Source: Adineta ricciae (Eukaryota; Rotifera; Eurotatoria; Adinetida; Adinetidae). Taken from it: 64,000 bases of DNA. The translations under genes and the position numbers were made by a program. Positions 14,401-25,755 of this stretch are shown here, one piece after another (the first letter of the stretch is position 1; every line of letters begins with the position of its first letter). The notes under the pieces were generated by a model that saw only the letters and a program-made list of their open reading frames with translations, did not search any database and was not told where the DNA came from. The stretch is taken from positions 1,364,001 to 1,428,000 of the forward strand of contig CAJNOJ010000001.1 in assembly GCA_905250025.1 (NCBI GenBank), read 5' to 3'.

Positions 14401-16817
14401 TACCTGATTTAACCTTGAATCTTCTCGCACAATGCATCAATCATTGTCCATTACGATTGTTAACAGACAATGAACGACAACAATCGCTTGTCGAACTTTT
14501 GCTATCGGATATAATCGATTTAGCGATCGATGCACATCGCGTGTTTGTTTTGACCTCGAATGATAAGTTATATGTATTCTCTCATCATTACTATGGTTTG
14601 CTACGAACAGGTTACTTTGATATATCGTACAAGAAACGAGGTGGCAAAGAACGATTAGTTTCGTTTTTATGTCAATATCCGTATATATGTTGCCTTTCAT
14701 CGAATTCATCGATGGTTGTGCTAGATTGTGAAGGAAAGCAAGTCACGATGCAAACATCGTGTGGAAAACTAATCTCGTTTCTCGATGATGAACATATTCT
14801 TCTCGCAACAGCAATGAATGACATGTTAGAAATATGGAATTGTTCGAAAAACTGTCTCGTGTCAACCTACGAGTTCCCCGATGATATTATTGTCAATTGT
14901 ACGTATAGAAAGCCCGTTGTCCGAGTGACATTAGAACGAAATGAAATCGTCTCGTATTTGACAATTGATGACGATCACCAATTTCAATTATATCGAGTAA
15001 CGAATGAAAGACTGCCGAATGGTGACCAGGAGATCTTCTTGAATGACCATGCAGAATTCTGCTATTCGTTTAAACATCCCAAAGCAACGTTAATTCTGAC
15101 TGATGAAAATAAAGCTAGACAATTGATTACCAATATTGATTTTCAGTCTCCACCAATATCCGTTGTCTATCTTTCGAATAGCAAATCGATTGCATGGTTG
15201 AATCGAACATCATTGATGATCTTTCATCCGTTGTATGATGAGAGGATCTTCCAGCCCTTTTCTATTTTTAACACAGATGCGGACATAGAATATGATGTTA
15301 TCCATGATAACGCACCGGCAGGAGATTTCGAAGGCCAAAGTTATTTCTTAGTGGGATTTTGTAAAACCAAAGGTTTGATTGATGTATTTGAATGGCGATA
15401 TTTATCAGAAGAGCAACGTCATGAATATCGGCAATTAGTTCATCTTCAACTTCCCATATCGATCGATCAATGTGTGTTCACAGCAGGTAAGCGAAACTCG
15501 ATAGAAGATTACGTCTAGTCTATTCTTTTCGAAATATAAAACATCAGGCTGGTTCGATGGTATCACTCTCTACTGTTCGGACAAGAATTCTATTTACAAA
15601 TATAACGCGACCATGCTAACGTACCTCCATGCATCGAAATCAGTTGTTCCATCCTTGTCAATTGATCATTTGCCAAAGATTTCTTCCGATCAATATTTGA
15701 CGTTTACAAATAAAGACCAGTAAGTTTCAACTGGCAATGCATTCTTTTTCGTAACAATTGCCATTTTCTTAGTTATTTTCAAATTATGACTTTAAATCCA
15801 ACTACTCATACATTCCAGTTATGTCTTTTAATTCATGGTATTAAACAATACCAATTTTCTCAAAATTCTTCATCCATTCTACTGGTCAGTAGAAAGAACA
15901 TTGTATCGGTTTACTCGTTAAAATCATCGAAATTACTATGGACAACGAATGAATTTGAGCATCGACGATTACAAATTCATTCGTTTCAATCATCTTTTCT
16001 TCTAGTTTGTCTCCAAACTAAACAAATCTTCTTGATCGACGGAAGCTCATTCGCTATCCAATGTCTGCAACCACTTCTCATCGAATGCTGCTTAACTACT
16101 CTGGCATCGGATAACCGATTGTATGCATTATCCAACGATCACGACCATCTGGTCGAATTGAATCTGAATAACAAAAACATGAGAACGATTTCGTTGACAT
16201 CTTTGAATGTGGTGAAAATTGCTCAAATGTACTCAGTTGACAACTATCTGATCTTTCATACAGATGATGATCAAGTATTTCTCTGGCACAGAGAAACAGA
16301 AATGATGACACAACTCGAGTCAACTGGACGTTTGTTGATCAAAAATAATCAATTGCTTCTCGTTAGTAAAGATAACAAAAACATCATAATCCATGATCTG
16401 AAGAAGAGTTCTCGTCAAAACATCCAGATCGATGATGAAATTGTCGATTTCTGCATAAAAAATGACGATTCGGAAACCTATCTATTTGTTATTTGTCAAG
16501 ATCGATTATTACGAATGTATCAAGTATCGAATGGCAAACAGATTTTGAAGTTATTCATTCATAAAGATGTGAAACCATTTATTGGCATTCTTCATGATCA
16601 TTTATTATTAAAAGTAGCAAACCATTTATGTTTAATTCAAATTCTGAATAAAAACACTTTACCACCAAAGTAAGATCGATCTTTTCGTGAAGTCGCTTCA
16701 ATTAATCATCGATTGATTTTCAGAAGATCACTTGATACCTGTCTATTGTTTCAAGAATCCATGTGGATGACATGTCACCATCATCATTGTTCTTGGCTGA
16801 ACGCACTTACCGCCTAG
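11418..16817 (+). CDS. DUF4062-NACHT-WD40 STAND ATPase (NWD1/NWD2-like)
   Basis: Predicted cytoplasmic STAND-class signalling ATPase of the NWD/NPHP3/TEP1 group. Twelve exons join in phase: 11418-11511, 11579-11667, 11720-11836, 11892-12189, 12251-12459, 12512-12721, 12770-12868, 12926-13833, 13886-15486, 15548-15719, 15773-16669, 16724-16817; product 1595 aa. The N-terminus carries the DUF4062-type segment IRIFVSSTFTDTAEER and YSDMRWGIQ. The NACHT domain has the P-loop VGESGTGKSS (about residues 355-364) and a Walker B segment LVLLLDSFDQL (about 442-452). After a helical linker (to about residue 840) the C-terminal half is beta-rich with repeated short strands, consistent with divergent WD40 propellers, although classic WD dipeptides are rare. 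Vertebrate NWD1 is reported to control androgen receptor and glial complexes; the partner here is unknown. Could equally be called a TEP1-like ATPase. Confidence 0.85.
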
Positions 16818-17251
16818 AAACATTGAGCGACGCTGATTCGAACTCATTCACAAATCAATTATTCTTTTTCGTTACCATTTATTATTGTAAATCGAAACAG
16901 CGTCCTTGTCTGTCTCGTATTTTTGTCTGGTTGAAAGAAAGTAATGAGTGACAACATATACAATAAAATTTATGAAGAAAAAAGGCCTTATCAAAGGAAA
17001 CAACAGTATAATTATTGATTGTTTCGCTCGACTGCTTCCACAGAATGTCGATCTTTTCTCTTTCTCTCGCATTATTCTTTCGAATTAAACAAGTCACACA
17101 CAGCACTCCATGTGAGTAGCACATACGTAAGTAAATCAAGTGCGAAACATAGTTGATCTTGTTCGTTTGTATATGATAGAATAGTTAATGTGAAGGACAT
17201 AGCAAGTGATCAACAAAAAAAAAGGTTGCTCATATCAATCGCTTATTAATA
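16818..17251. other. Spacer with poly(A) signal
   Basis: Short spacer between the NACHT gene and the phosphatase gene, both on the plus strand. AATAAA at 16962-16967 probably ends the NACHT transcript. No gene seen. Confidence 0.5.
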
Positions 17252-18687
17252 ATGAATGGCCTCAGCTTTAATCATGTTAAACCGGCGCATATTGACAAAT
17301 ATTTTTATACATTATCGGATCTCGATATGAAAAATTTGAAGTGTTATCTGAAAGAACAAAGTCGTTCACTCTCCGACTTGACAAATCTTGAAAACAATGA
17401 TCAAGACGATATATCTTTAGATTATTATGTTAATAGAATATTAGCAGATATGTCGGAGCCTGTTACCGAGAACTATCGATATCATCATCATCACCAACAC
17501 CACCATCATCATCGTCATCAACCGACTACAAAACGCGCATATGATGAATCGATACGATCGCTTCCAACTGATTACAGCGACACGTTTGCAATAGAACTTG
17601 CGACATGTGGACTGCAAAAAAATGTCAAACTTCCGATTCCTTACGAAAACTTCTCTCTTTCGAATGGAACATTTGGTGACGATGCTGGTTTTACGATGCA
17701 ACGTGATCAGTATACTTTTATCGGTAAAATGAAATATTCCTAAACTGAAATGGTTTCGTGTTGTTTTTTCTTTCTTTTCTTTCAGGAATATCTGACGGTG
17801 CTGGTGGTAATTTGATGTATGGCTATGATCCACGCGTATTCTCAGAAGCGCTAATGCGTCATTGTTCTGAATTATCCCAAACCGGAAAATATTCGATATC
17901 GGAACCAAAACGTCTCCTATGCGATGCCTTCGATCGTGTTCAAGCCGAAAAGTGTTTTGGTATGTATAATTTTCCCTTCGATTCTCTTTTCTAAAAGATG
18001 TTCTTTCAAAGGTAGTGCAACAGCATGTGTGCTCAGCATCGATGGTCAGACTGGTCGACTCCATTCAGTGAACATAGGTGATTCAGGTTATGTTATTGTT
18101 CGACAAGGTTATGTTGTTTATCGATCACAATCACAAGAAATGAATGGGGATTGTCCAAGACAATTAGATGTTTATCCATGGACTGCATCATTGAAAGGAC
18201 AAGGTCTTAATTACACGCAAATATCGTATGTTCTAAAGACAATTTTTCTTGTTTAGCCTTGTCTAGTCGATTAAGAGAGCAAAATATTTTGTATTTTTTT
18301 TCCTACTTATTGAGTGTAATTAGTCTTTGTGCAATGTACGATTATTAAGATTGACAAAACAAGTGAATTTTTTCTGTTTTAGTGTCTTTGATGCTATTTG
18401 TCAAACATTTGAGTTGGAATTGAATGATATTATCATTCTATCGACAGATGGTCTTTTCGACAATGTTTCAGATTTTCAAATCGAACAAATTCTGGCACGA
18501 GTTCGTTCAATTGCGTAGTACTGCTGGATTTTGCTATGTTTTTTTTCTCTTTGTTTTCTAGAGTAATTCGTTGAAACAAGCAGCAAAGGAATTGGTAACT
18601 TATGCTGTCCGATACTATGTCAAGCCAGATGATATTCTTGTCCTTATGGCACGTGTGACAACAAACACAAACTTGCTATATGCATAA
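17252..18687 (+). CDS. PPTC7: PPTC7-like PP2C-family protein phosphatase
   Basis: Mn/Mg-dependent Ser/Thr phosphatase of the PPTC7 (TA-PP2C) branch; the animal enzyme acts in mitochondria. Five exons: 17252-17723, 17786-17959, 18012-18225, 18383-18514, 18564-18687, giving 371 aa. The core shows FGDDAGF, then ISDGAGGNLMYGYDP, SATACVLSIDGQTGRLHSVN, IGDSGYVIVR, DIIILSTDGLFDNVSD and KPDDILVLMA, matching the PP2C metal-binding Asp motifs in order. The roughly 150-residue N-terminal extension with a His-rich run (bases 17485-17520) is unlike vertebrate PPTC7 and does not look like a classic mitochondrial presequence. The last splice is ambiguous: donor GTAGTA with acceptor GAG, or donor GTTCGT with TAG, both keep the frame. 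Its last two exons are present again after the N at 25181. Confidence 0.88.
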
Positions 18688-18912
18688 AGAGTCGCTATGC
18701 TTATCTTCAAGATTTTCGTTCTTTTCATTTGTATCACAAAAAAGTTTGAAATATATTTTGAAAGAAACGAATGTGTTCATGATTAGACGGATGTCTCCAT
18801 TAGAATTTCAACGATAGTTTTCAGTTTTATTCGAGTAACAAATAACAAACCTTTTCAAACATAGCAACTTTATAATTTCACATAACTAAATCAACAGAAA
18901 AGAAGAATGCTC

Positions 18913-19506
18913 CTAGAAGGCCTTTTTCAATGCATCGATATTTTTCTTGTAGCTATCTTTCATATTTTGGACTTTTTCAGCATAGATCTTTTCACCTTGA
19001 GCTGCCCATTTTCTCATTAGTTTGCGTTGGCAAGTATTTTGTTCATCGGACAAGTTTCGACTGCAAGCAATTGTCGAGAGTTCTTGTTCAGTACAAAGAT
19101 CAATCATGGCTTGAACATTTTCTTTATCCACATCGGCAGTTTTTTCAACTATGTTCAAGAATTTGAATAAATTCGAATCAGTGATCATTGTAGACAATTG
19201 AATAAAAGGTGAACATGAACTAAAACTTGCGATGACATTCGATGTCATTTTTCCATCGAAACACTTATCCAATACATCATTTGTGTTGCCTGATAAAACT
19301 GTTGCAAATAGATTGGATTGTTTGTGAGGACAGCATTGGGTAATTACGTCACAAGTAGTTCGAATAAAACGACGAGCTATCTCAGGTGTATATTTGAGAA
19401 AATCTTGTTCAAGTTTGTTAATTTCGACTAAATCGGTATCGATAGTTAATGATGCAATAACGATCAAACTTGCAAAGAAAATCACAATGGACGAAAATGT
19501 TCGCAT
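18913..19506 (-). CDS. Secreted 8-Cys protein of unknown function, copy A
   Basis: Single-exon gene. I place the start at the ATG ending at 19506 (MRTFSS), since the open frame upstream opens with TTG; this gives 197 aa. A signal peptide is clear (hydrophobic residues 5-20), followed by a helical, charged mature protein with eight Cys, including the pattern CDVITQCC near residues 53-60 and single Cys near 82, 93, 139, 149 and 159. No family recognised. The C-terminus is Lys-rich. A second copy lies at 25756-26349; 15 of 197 residues differ by my count, most changes conservative, and all eight Cys are kept, which argues for a folded disulfide-bonded secreted protein. Confidence 0.8.
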   Translation of the reverse strand: MRTFSSIVIFFASLIVIASLTIDTDLVEINKLEQDFLKYTPEIARRFIRTTCDVITQCCPHKQSNLFATVLSGNTNDVLDKCFDGKMTSNVIASFSSCSPFIQLSTMITDSNLFKFLNIVEKTADVDKENVQAMIDLCTEQELSTIACSRNLSDEQNTCQRKLMRKWAAQGEKIYAEKVQNMKDSYKKNIDALKKAF

Positions 19507-19958
19507 GGTCTTGTTGTATGTATTCAATAGTGTAATGACGATAATCGATGAATGTAAACGGTGAAGGACAAAGATCGTTGATGTGATTCTGCCTAGTCAA
19601 AGCTCGAAAATTGAATTTCTTTTTCTCTATCCAACATATACGAAAGGAGTGCAAGCACGTGGGAAAAATATACTTCATCAGTTTGTTTGCTAAATGTTTC
19701 TCACCCATCTGATATTTCGGTCAAACATGTGCTTACCGTATCACTATCAAAACATCATTTCATGATTTCTTTCCACTGTAAAGGCACCATTTCGAATCGG
19801 ACGATGCAAAATGTGTCATATAGAACGTCACATCTGTTTCTCGACAGGGGAAATAACGTTGAAATCAAAACTGGGTGTTAGTTAAAGGAAGTAACAGAAA
19901 GTTACTTGTGTGCGCTCGTTGTGGAGCACAAAACAGAACATTTTGAAAAAAAGAATGG
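19507..19958. other. Spacer, no gene seen
   Basis: Promoter-side spacer between the 8-Cys gene and the first tRNA-Ser; closely matched at 26350-26804 in copy B. The open frames across it differ freely between copies, which argues against coding. Confidence 0.5.
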
Positions 19959-20040
19959 CGACGAGAGTGAGATTTGAACTCACGCGGGCAGAGCCCATTA
20001 GATTAGCAGTCTAACGCCTTAACCGCTCGGCCATCTCGTC
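19959..20040 (-). tRNA. tRNA-Ser(GCT), copy A, gene 1
   Basis: 82-nt class II tRNA. Acceptor stem GACGAGA pairs with TCTCGTC, discriminator G. A-box TGGCCGAGCGG, anticodon loop CTGCTAA (anticodon GCT, decoding AGC/AGU), a long variable arm (GGGCTCTGCCC) typical of Ser, and B-box GTTCAAATC. No intron. A T to A/G change in the T-loop (TTCAAAT rather than TTCGAAT) distinguishes it from its neighbour. Confidence 0.96.
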
Positions 20041-20217
20041 GGAATAAGTCACCGGCGACTGATTCCATAAGCTACACAATAAATTATCTGACGCTCTTCA
20101 TCGATAAGATTGATTAAGAATCAATAATTTTCACTCAATTTTGTGAAATTATGGAGAAAAAAAATTATGGTACGTTCTACAGGCGAACACTCGATATGTA
20201 ATATTCAAAAAAAGTGG

Positions 20218-20299
20218 CGACGAGGGTGAGATTCGAACTCACGCGGGCAGAGCCCATTAGATTAGCAGTCTAACGCCTTAACCGCTCGGCCACCTCGTC
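20218..20299 (-). tRNA. tRNA-Ser(GCT), copy A, gene 2
   Basis: 82-nt tRNA with the same body as the gene 178 nt away, but with acceptor stem GACGAGG/CCTCGTC and the more usual T-loop TTCGAAT. Anticodon GCT, long variable arm, no intron. The pair is arranged head to tail on the minus strand. Confidence 0.97.
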
Positions 20300-20391
20300 G
20301 GATTTGACCTAAGGAGAACAAAATTTCAATTTACAATATTATCTATTTTATTTCTAAGGCAGCAATAAATACAAGCAGTGCAACACTTTAT

Positions 20392-20763
20392 TTATCTGAG
20401 AAACAATTCGTTAAATTGCTCATAGCTATTTTCTCTGATATTCTGTTGTTCTGTACTCATATAATCTGGCAGAATTATTTCTTGCTTGTGGTCGGATTCT
20501 TCTGATGATGCTGAGATCAGTTCATTTGCTTCGAGAATCTTCTGTTTGTTTTCGCTTGAATCATCATGTTCTGCAGATTTGCTGTCGTCTACTGAAGCTT
20601 CGATAATGTTATCCAGTGCATTATTTTCGAACAATAGAGCTAAAAGTGACGAAATCAAACGAGATAGGTTTTATACGAAAATTGTCTTCTTACGAGCACA
20701 ATTTATGTGATTGGCAACCATGCAGAGAGATATGAGTATCAGTAGAATCCCGTTGATTTGCAT
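20392..20763 (-). CDS. Small acidic secreted protein, copy A
   Basis: Two exons, 20694-20763 and 20392-20639, phase 1 junction, giving 105 aa. The first exon encodes a signal peptide (MQINGILLILISLCMV...INCA). The mature part is rich in Glu, Asp, Ser and Asn with no Cys, and looks unstructured. No family recognised. Copy B at 27242-27613 has the same structure and length, with scattered replacements. Function unknown. Confidence 0.65.
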
Positions 20764-21257
20764 GATGATTTATGCTGAAATAAGACAAGAAAAAAAGAAA
20801 TTTATATAAGGGGATAAAGGTTTATACTATGACGTCAATGTGAAATGATCACGTTCATGATTTTTCCACAAAAGGCGTAGTCTCTTTTTCCTCTGACGTT
20901 TGTCTTTGCTAATTTTACCAGGAGAAATATTGAACTATGATTAAAAAAGCAGAAGGAGTCAATATTAGTCGGTTTTACCATAATCACGCGTGTGAAAATA
21001 TTAGTTTGTTGATGTCGGACTCCTCTCGCCGTCGACATTCTCGTTTCTTGTTCAATAAAATCAGTCAATGTATTTAGTAATTGGTCACGAATGCCTAAGA
21101 TATCCTTTTATTATAGTCTTTCCGCTAACATGAAAAACGAATAAAAGAAATTAAACATAGCTTATGTGAAAAAAAACGAATGTCTTTGTTCAAAAGAAAG
21201 AAGAAATTAACAATGACGTTAAATCATTATTTCAATGTTAAGCTGTTTCTAATTCAA
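20764..21257. other. Spacer, no gene seen
   Basis: Spacer between two minus-strand genes, matched by 27614-28109. A short minus-strand frame at 20835-21068 is not supported: its copy B counterpart differs at about a quarter of residues. Confidence 0.5.
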
Positions 21258-21596
21258 TTAATATGATGTTACTCCGAAACCAATTGGATAGCCTTGAATT
21301 TGTGGACCATAACCGCCAGCAACTGGTAGACCTGCGCCATAACCACCAGCAACTGGCACACCTGTGCCGAAACCTCCGACTGCTGGTACAGCAGCGCCAT
21401 AACTGCCTAATCCAGTAAGTCCACCAAGTGCACCAACTGGATATCCACCACCATACGATCCGTAGCCACTGTTGACAAATTGTTGATAGGCAAGACCGAA
21501 TTGCTGGGTCCAGGGAACCAAGATGGTTATTGCTGGTCTGCCACCACCAAGGCCAAGACCGGGTCTACGGAAAGCGACTGTAGTTGTGGTATACAT
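21258..21596 (-). CDS. Gly/Tyr-rich repeat protein, copy A (112 aa)
   Basis: Single-exon frame starting at ATG (21594-21596). No signal peptide. After a conserved N-terminal half (MYTTTTVAFRRPGLGLGGG, VPWTQQFGLAYQQF) the C-terminal half is Gly/Tyr/Pro/Val-rich with a 10-residue repeat close to AGLPVAGGYG; copy A has about three units. It ends IQGYPIGFGVTSY. Low-complexity Gly/Tyr repeats of this kind suggest a self-associating or structural protein, but I recognise no family. The copy at 28110-28478 carries one more repeat unit. Confidence 0.7.
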   Translation of the reverse strand: MYTTTTVAFRRPGLGLGGGRPAITILVPWTQQFGLAYQQFVNSGYGSYGGGYPVGALGGLTGLGSYGAAVPAVGGFGTGVPVAGGYGAGLPVAGGYGPQIQGYPIGFGVTSY

Positions 21597-23012
21597 TGTT
21601 TGTTACGATAAATTTCTAAATAAACGTATACTAAATGTTGTTCTTATGATATATTTATTTTCGACTAATGATATATAAATAATAATGCGGTTAAAGAAGG
21701 ACTGATATATGTGATTGGTTACATATTGATAAGGAAGAGAGACACGCGTGCATTCAGCTGGAACATCGAGAAATATATTTGCTAATACATGAATTGCTTT
21801 TTTCCTTGAGAGAGGGATAGAAATAGGTAAGCTTTCGCTAAATCGCTTGAAGATGACGATAAATAAGAGAATAGTAAACATAAGAAAAGTGAGACAAAAA
21901 CCCCAAAGAGAGAGAGAAAGAAATAGTGAGAAAAAGAAAACCAAAATCCAGTCTTGGCGAGTAGTCTTATTCAATAGACAAGCAATAATCTAATAGAATA
22001 GATACAACGTCAATTTTTCCTGACAAGAGAGAAAGAGAGAAAAATAGATATAGTTGTATCAGAAAATATGCACTGGACGATTACATCGTATGAAGAGAAA
22101 AAAATCTTGGCTTGAAAAGAAAATATGTAATTAAGGCTTTGAGGTATTTTTTTCTCCATATTATACGTTTTTGAAGGTTATATGTACAATAAAAATATTC
22201 ATTCGATAAGTGGTATCTAATTAATAGTATCAAGTAATCGAGAGAAACTTTTCGATTATTATGATAAATAAAATTGAGTGAAAGAAATGAAGGAAAACGA
22301 CATAAAGATCAAATTTCTCTAAAATATCATTAAATACATTTCATGTATGTTTATTCGAAGATAACCGTGGAATTATGTAAAGTTTAACGATGACATTCAA
22401 GTAAACATATTATTGGATAATATACTTTCTTTTCGGACTTATCTGATTTATGTGGCTTTTTGCGTTGGAGTGAAAAACAAGTCAAAATAAAACAGGCATC
22501 TCATTAAACATTGATCAGTGCACTGAACCGTAGAAAAGTTTGTTTGAAACAACAATACCGATTTATCGAAAAACCCTATGATGACAATAGAGCTACGTAC
22601 ATCACACAAACAATATGATCGATTCGAATAATATTTCGACAGAATGTTTGCAGGCACATTCGTTTCTTCGTATGATCGTGCACTTAGAGTATACGAACTA
22701 TTCGATTATATTCGTGGGTATCTCGTTTGAACCATTTCTGATGGTGGAATATCTCATTCTTTTTTACCGAACGAAATCGACTGGATTTTTGAAGAGAGAA
22801 TCGAGTTTTTATGATCTTATTCAAAAACGATTCGTATTTGTCGCGATTCTTTCGCAAGACTTGTACTCGTATTAAATATACACTCTAAGTCCTATATGAT
22901 GTGTAAACGTGCAATAATATGTTTGGCTCTCAATGAAGTACATCAATATTCATTCTATATCGAGATTTCTTTCGAAAATGGGTGACAGAGGAATAATCGA
23001 ATTAACATCGTT
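21597..23012. other. 1.4 kb spacer, no gene seen
   Basis: AT-rich, with purine-rich GA tracts near 21905 and 22025. Short frames (21603-21974 and 22448-22657 minus; 22615-22875 plus) are broken or shortened in copy B and look non-coding. Should hold promoter of the Gly/Tyr gene and the 3' UTR of the transporter. Confidence 0.5.
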
Positions 23013-24433
23013 CTAATGAATATGATCAATAGCATCTTTCGCTAATTTGATTATCGGCTCATCTAATGTGTGTCCACGCCGTCTTCGATGTAATACATGT
23101 GCACAGCGATATACAGACATTTGATCTGATTCATTTGATTTAACAAATTCGAATTGTAAAGTAAAATATCGAATGCAATAATTTGTTAGGATCTTTCGTA
23201 TTGTTCGTCCGTATTCATTTGTACATGTACTTAACAGAATGTCTTGATCGCAGACCAAATGCATTGTAGCATAGATTTCTTTAGCTGACGCTCTAGGAAA
23301 GCCATCTTTAAGAGAATTTATTAAAAATATCGAAGTAAACCTACCTCCAAATGTGACAACTATGTATGCTTTTTATTTCCGGAATGGCTTTGACAATCTC
23401 TTCCATTAATATGCGAGTATCAATACCACCGGGCACATTTTCGATTAAAATCGCACTTATCGACCAAATCACCGGGATAGCACGAACAGCAATGATAACA
23501 ACCATAATTAAAGTTAGACATGGATCGATATATTTCAGCCAAATGTTGATATCTTTATGTGTCACTGAATCTTTGTGTGGAATGAAATGAATTAGTAAAC
23601 CGGAGACTACGACAATTAATGATTCCAATAAGACTACCTGCAGAGATACTAGAGAAGATAAGCTACGAAGTGTATTGAATGAAAAATCTTACGAATGAAT
23701 GTAAACATAGGGCATGCAGAGTCGCATAGATTCTTGATTCTTCGATTTGAACATATTCATATGTGAATGCGTCGAGTTCAGGTAGTGGTTTTGTTTTGAT
23801 GTCGACAGTTGTATCCGTGGTGACTTGTTCACTCGATGGGATTTGTGATGCTAGTAATGGTGTTTCTACAATCGTATGTGGCTGTGGCGTATCCGGTGAT
23901 TTCTTTTTCGGTTTCAAGTGCTTACTCGTCCAATGCAGAAAATCGACTTTTTTCTTTGCGTTAATTTCTTCTTCGATATCGTGATCGTGATGGTAACCCC
24001 AGAACATAATCATTCCAAGTATACCAATGAATATTCCGCTTATTCCCAGAATGATCATCAACATAGGATCATTGACATGAATGGGATTGACTAAATGATT
24101 CACCGCATCGACAATAATGCCCAAGGATATCGAGAGAAGAAATACTTCTTGAATTAAACCAAATAATAATTCTAAACGTTCATAGCCAAATGTGTTGTTT
24201 TTCTTCGTATAATTTCCGTACGAATAACGAAGTACTATCATGACTCCAATCAAACATAAACCCTCTGCGAATGAATATAATCCATCGGCGATTAAGGAAT
24301 TCGAATGTGTACGAATGCCATAGATGATTTCAACTATTGCTGTTGAAATGGTTAGGATAAACATAATGAAAACTCGAACATTTTTCGAACAGACGGTATG
24401 CTTGGCTGACCGGAAACACTCAACAACTGACAT
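23013..24433 (-). CDS. SLC30/CDF-type cation efflux transporter, copy A
   Basis: Membrane cation transporter of the CDF superfamily, nearest to SLC30A1/A10 by its C-terminal domain. Three exons: 23693-24433, 23345-23637, 23013-23292; 437 aa. Six hydrophobic segments are visible, with a cytosolic His/Lys-rich loop after TM4 (WGYHHDHDIEEE, then a Ser/Thr/Pro-rich stretch) and a C-terminal domain with SAILIENVPGGID, IPEIKSIHSCHIW and EIYATMHL. CDF proteins move Zn or Mn out of the cytosol by proton exchange. Oddity: the TM2 site, HxxxD in animal ZnTs, reads YSFAE here, and TM5 reads HSFVV where HxxxD is expected, so the canonical metal site is altered. Transport ability or substrate is therefore uncertain. 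Confidence 0.85.
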
Positions 24434-25180
24434 AATAGAAAAAGATCCATCGTTCTAAATGTCGACTTTGGCAAGAAAACTTACTCGATGGCATTATTTA
24501 AGGTTATTCGATGTGAATCAATAGTCATGTAAATGCGATTTCAATGTGAAGAGCGATCGGGAAAAGACGTGTGAGAAGGACAAGTGATTTTTATTGTGCG
24601 ATGTTTATCGAGTGATACGCGCGTGTATATATGTATGAATGCAATTGCAAAAGAATGAATCAATCAGGTCAGTCAAGTATATGTCAAAATCACGGTTTTT
24701 GAATGTTAATCAGCATGTCTTATAGAAGAACGCGTTTTTATTTTGCAATCTGGCAGCTTGTTTTCTCTTTGCTTTGCAAATAGGAACAAGGCAAATATCC
24801 GTTGGATACCCAAACCGTTCTTATTTAGAATTACCCTTGATATCATTTTTCTCTCTATTGTTTTCATTGAATTACGTATGAAAGAATCGCATTATTCGTC
24901 AAGGTTTGCTTTCGTATCGAAGACGCGTTCGGTACCTTATGACATAAGAATGTGAAACAAACATCTCGACGTCGAGTCTGTTTATGTTGTTCAGTATGAA
25001 AAAGTCATTAACCTTTTTGTGATCAATAAAAACAACTATGAATTGATGTCAAGCATAGCAATTAATTTGTATTAAGTTAACAGGTGATTTGCCGTTCAGT
25101 CTTCTTTGGTAATTAACGTACGACAAAGTATGAAATAGTAATGATTTAGTATTTCTCTCTCGTTCTCGACCGATGGAACT
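24434..25180. other. Spacer up to the N, no gene seen
   Basis: Upstream region of the transporter, matched by 31281-32042. The plus-strand frame at 24743-24955 also exists in copy B but with frameshifted N-terminal parts, so I treat it as non-coding. The last bases before the N match copy B just after its CT-rich microsatellite at 32000-32030. Confidence 0.5.
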
Positions 25181-25181
25181 N
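25181..25181. other. Single ambiguous base (N) at the block junction
   Basis: The only N in the window. Copy A ends at the base before it and copy B begins at the base after it, in the middle of a phosphatase intron. This is the place where I think two contigs were joined. Confidence 0.95.
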
Positions 25182-25193
25182 TTTCTGTTTTAG

Positions 25194-25494
25194 TGTCTTT
25201 GATGCTATTTGTCAAACATTTGAGTTGGAATTGAATGATATTATCATTCTATCGACAGATGGTCTTTTCGACAATGTTTCAGATTTTCAAATCGAACAAA
25301 TTTTGGCTCGAGTTCGTTCGATCGCGTAGTACTGCTGGATTTTGCTATGCTTTCGCTTTGTTTTCTAGAGTAATTCGTTGAAACAAGCAGCGAAGGAAAT
25401 GGTAACTTATGCTGTCCGGTACTACGTCAAGCCAGATGATATTCTTGTCCTTATGGCACGTGTAACAACAAACACAAACTTGCTATATGCATAA
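25194..25494 (+). pseudogene. 3' fragment of the PPTC7-like phosphatase gene
   Basis: Exons 25194-25325 and 25371-25494 correspond to the last two exons of the gene at 17252-18687, with the same splice sites and stop. There is no promoter or 5' exon: the sequence starts at the N, inside the preceding intron. Only four bases differ in the first of these exons, and the protein stays open. If the N is a contig join this is the 3' end of the other allele rather than a true pseudogene. Confidence 0.85.
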
Positions 25495-25755
25495 AGAGTC
25501 GCTATGCTTATCTTCAAGATTTTCATTCTTTTCTTTTGTATTACAAAAAAGTTTTCGAAATTGTATATTGTTATATGCTTAATATAAGAAATATATTTTG
25601 AAAGAAACGAATATGTTCATGATGAGACGGATGTCTCCATTAGAATTTCAAAGATAGTTTTCAGTTTTATTCGAGTAACAAATAACAAACGTTTTCAAAC
25701 ATAGCAACTTTATAATTTCACATGACTAAGTCAACAAAAAAGAAAAAGAATGCTT

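Larger units (their letters stand above)
18371..25180. repeat. Duplicated block, copy A (6.81 kb)
   Basis: Nearly the same sequence recurs as copy B at 25182-32042 in the same orientation and gene order. It starts inside an intron of the phosphatase gene at the bases TTTCTGTTTTAG and ends exactly at the single N. Identity is high throughout, in spacers as well as genes (4 differences in a 132-nt phosphatase exon by my count), with small indels. The boundary positions suggest overlapping allelic contigs. Confidence 0.95.

Noticed and set aside
17441-18064. 207-codon minus-strand frame
   Set aside because: Lies antisense across the phosphatase exons and their introns; it is a shadow of that gene.
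20835-21068. Minus-strand frame conserved in both copies of the block
   Set aside because: Its counterpart at 27684-27887 differs at about 17 of 67 residues, much more than the real genes in the block, so the frame is open by chance.
24743-24955. Plus-strand frame near the end of copy A, also open in copy B (31547-31801)
   Set aside because: The shared part is at the same level of identity as surrounding spacer and the N-terminal parts are frameshifted relative to each other.
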